DNA from: Antrihabitans auranticaus
GTDB lineage: Bacteria; Actinomycetota; Actinomycetes; Mycobacteriales; Mycobacteriaceae
Assembly (NCBI RefSeq): GCF_016481275.1
Contig: NZ_JAEMNW010000004.1
Span: forward strand, 310,001 to 374,000
DNA length: 64,000 bases
Direction: 5' to 3'
The notes under the pieces were generated by a model, which made no database searches, was not told the origin of the DNA, and saw only the letters and a program-made list of their open reading frames with translations. Positions 63,312-64,000 of the stretch are shown one piece after another (position 1 is the stretch's first letter; every line of letters begins with the position of its first letter). The position numbers and the translations under genes were made by a program.

Positions 63312-64000
63312 ATGACAACCAGCGATTTCAACTCGACGACTACGGACGCGGGAATCCCTGTGGCCAGCGACGAGCACTCGTTGACCCTGGGTGCCGGAGG
63401 GCCGATCTTGCTGCAAGATCACTATCTGATCGAGCAGATGGCGCAGTTCAATCGTGAACGCATTCCGGAACGTCAGCCGCACGCTAAAGGCAGTGGCGCG
63501 TTCGGCCACTTCGAAGTCACCGAGGATGTCAGCGCATACACACGCGCCGCGCTGTTTCAGCCCGGCGTGACCACCGACCTCGTCGTCCGATTTTCGACCG
63601 TGGCGGGGGAGCGCGGCAGCCCGGACACCTGGCGCGATCCGCGCGGGTTTGCCGTCAAGTTCTATACGACCGAGGGCGTGTACGACATGGTCGGCAACAA
63701 CACGCCGGTCTTCTTCATCAAGGATCCGATGAAGTTCCAGCACTTCATCCGCTCCCAGAAACGCCGCGCGGACAACAACTTACGCGACCACGACATGCAG
63801 TGGGATTTCTGGAGTCTGTCGCCGGAATCGGCGCACCAGGTCACCTGGCTGATGGGTGATCGCGGGATTCCCCGAACCTGGCGACACATGAACGGCTACA
63901 CGTCGCACACCTACATGTGGGTGAATGCCGACGGTGAGCGCTTCTGGGTGAAGTACCACTTCAAGACCGATCAGGGCATCGAGTTCTTCACGCAGGACGA
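63312..64000 (+). CDS. katA: Monofunctional haem catalase, 5' part (cut by window edge)
   Basis: The first 229 residues of a clade 3-like catalase that dismutates hydrogen peroxide. [20 protein letters not shown] and [20 protein letters not shown] carry the distal His; [20 protein letters not shown] and [20 protein letters not shown] carry the distal Asn. The proximal Tyr lies beyond the edge. ATG 63312 has AGGAG at 7 nt. The 161 bp between it and divergent fadE5 must hold both promoters. Confidence 0.95.
   Translation, partial: MTTSDFNSTTTDAGIPVASDEHSLTLGAGGPILLQDHYLIEQMAQFNRERIPERQPHAKGSGAFGHFEVTEDVSAYTRAALFQPGVTTDLVVRFSTVAGERGSPDTWRDPRGFAVKFYTTEGVYDMVGNNTPVFFIKDPMKFQHFIRSQKRRADNNLRDHDMQWDFWSLSPESAHQVTWLMGDRGIPRTWRHMNGYTSHTYMWVNADGERFWVKYHFKTDQGIEFFTQD

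Overview
The window is high-GC actinobacterial DNA, most likely from a mycolic-acid bacterium of the Rhodococcus/Nocardia group (order Mycobacteriales). As far as I can recall the Mycobacterium tuberculosis map, three blocks keep its gene order: sirA(nirA)-hemW-hrcA-dnaJ2-rsmE-phoH-ybeY-corC-like-CDA-like-era-recO-uppS-ybjN-zur-smtB-glyS; TPM protein-dgt-dnaG-small membrane protein-tRNA-Asn; and DUF3349-small membrane protein-pit. GTG starts, ATGA/GTGA overlaps and a FadE5-type acyl-CoA dehydrogenase fit the same assignment. The species is not determined.

Layout. 1-9 kb: ferredoxin-sulfite reductase (minus strand, cut by the window edge) behind a Cys-rich leader peptide and a perfect dyad, then a plus-strand housekeeping run from hemW to era (haem insertion, heat-shock control, ribosome maturation). 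10-12.6 kb: a minus-strand island between era and recO with a neprosin-like protease homologue and three small genes, two of them paralogous CxxC microproteins. 13-18 kb: recO, uppS, a ybjN-like gene, a 0.7-kb nested tandem repeat, the smtB-zur zinc regulators and glyS. 18-29 kb: a Ser/Thr kinase with an extracytoplasmic domain, a GH5-like lipoprotein, and a polysaccharide-synthase-like cluster (BcsB-like, unknown membrane protein, BcsA-like GT2, GT-C-like protein, orphan solute-binding lipoprotein), ended by a strong hairpin. This cluster is the best candidate for an undescribed system.

29-36.5 kb: a MerR regulator, TPM-domain protein, YdcF-like protein, dgt, dnaG and tRNA-Asn with its own terminator. 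36.7-47.2 kb: accessory genes (WS/DGAT-like acyltransferase, ABC ATPase remnant, methyltransferase, hydrolase plus FUSC transporter, VOC protein, a W/Y-rich micropeptide, secreted Cys-rich protein, XRE regulator divergent from an SDR, enoyl-CoA hydratase-like, AIM24). 47.2-50.9 kb: a meta-cleavage lower-pathway operon (hydratase, acylating acetaldehyde dehydrogenase, aldolase) divergent from an IclR regulator with a clear operator. 50.9-55.2 kb: a long palindrome, DUF3349, the phosphate transporter, a GT2/acyltransferase pair and DoxX. 55.2-58.6 kb: ArsR-SRPBCC pair, aldo/keto reductase, and a TetR-SDR divergent pair with three palindromes between them. 58.7-64 kb: M23 lipoprotein, membrane-anchored cyclophilin, a small unknown gene, fadE5 and the 5' part of a monofunctional catalase.

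Hairpins or repeats fill several junctions between convergent genes (14.95-15.65, 28.9, 50.9 and 60.8 kb), while divergent junctions carry dyads that look like operators. Product names come from motif reading and remembered homologues, not database searches. Start codons were chosen by ribosome-binding site and homologue N-termini, and doubtful ones are flagged.
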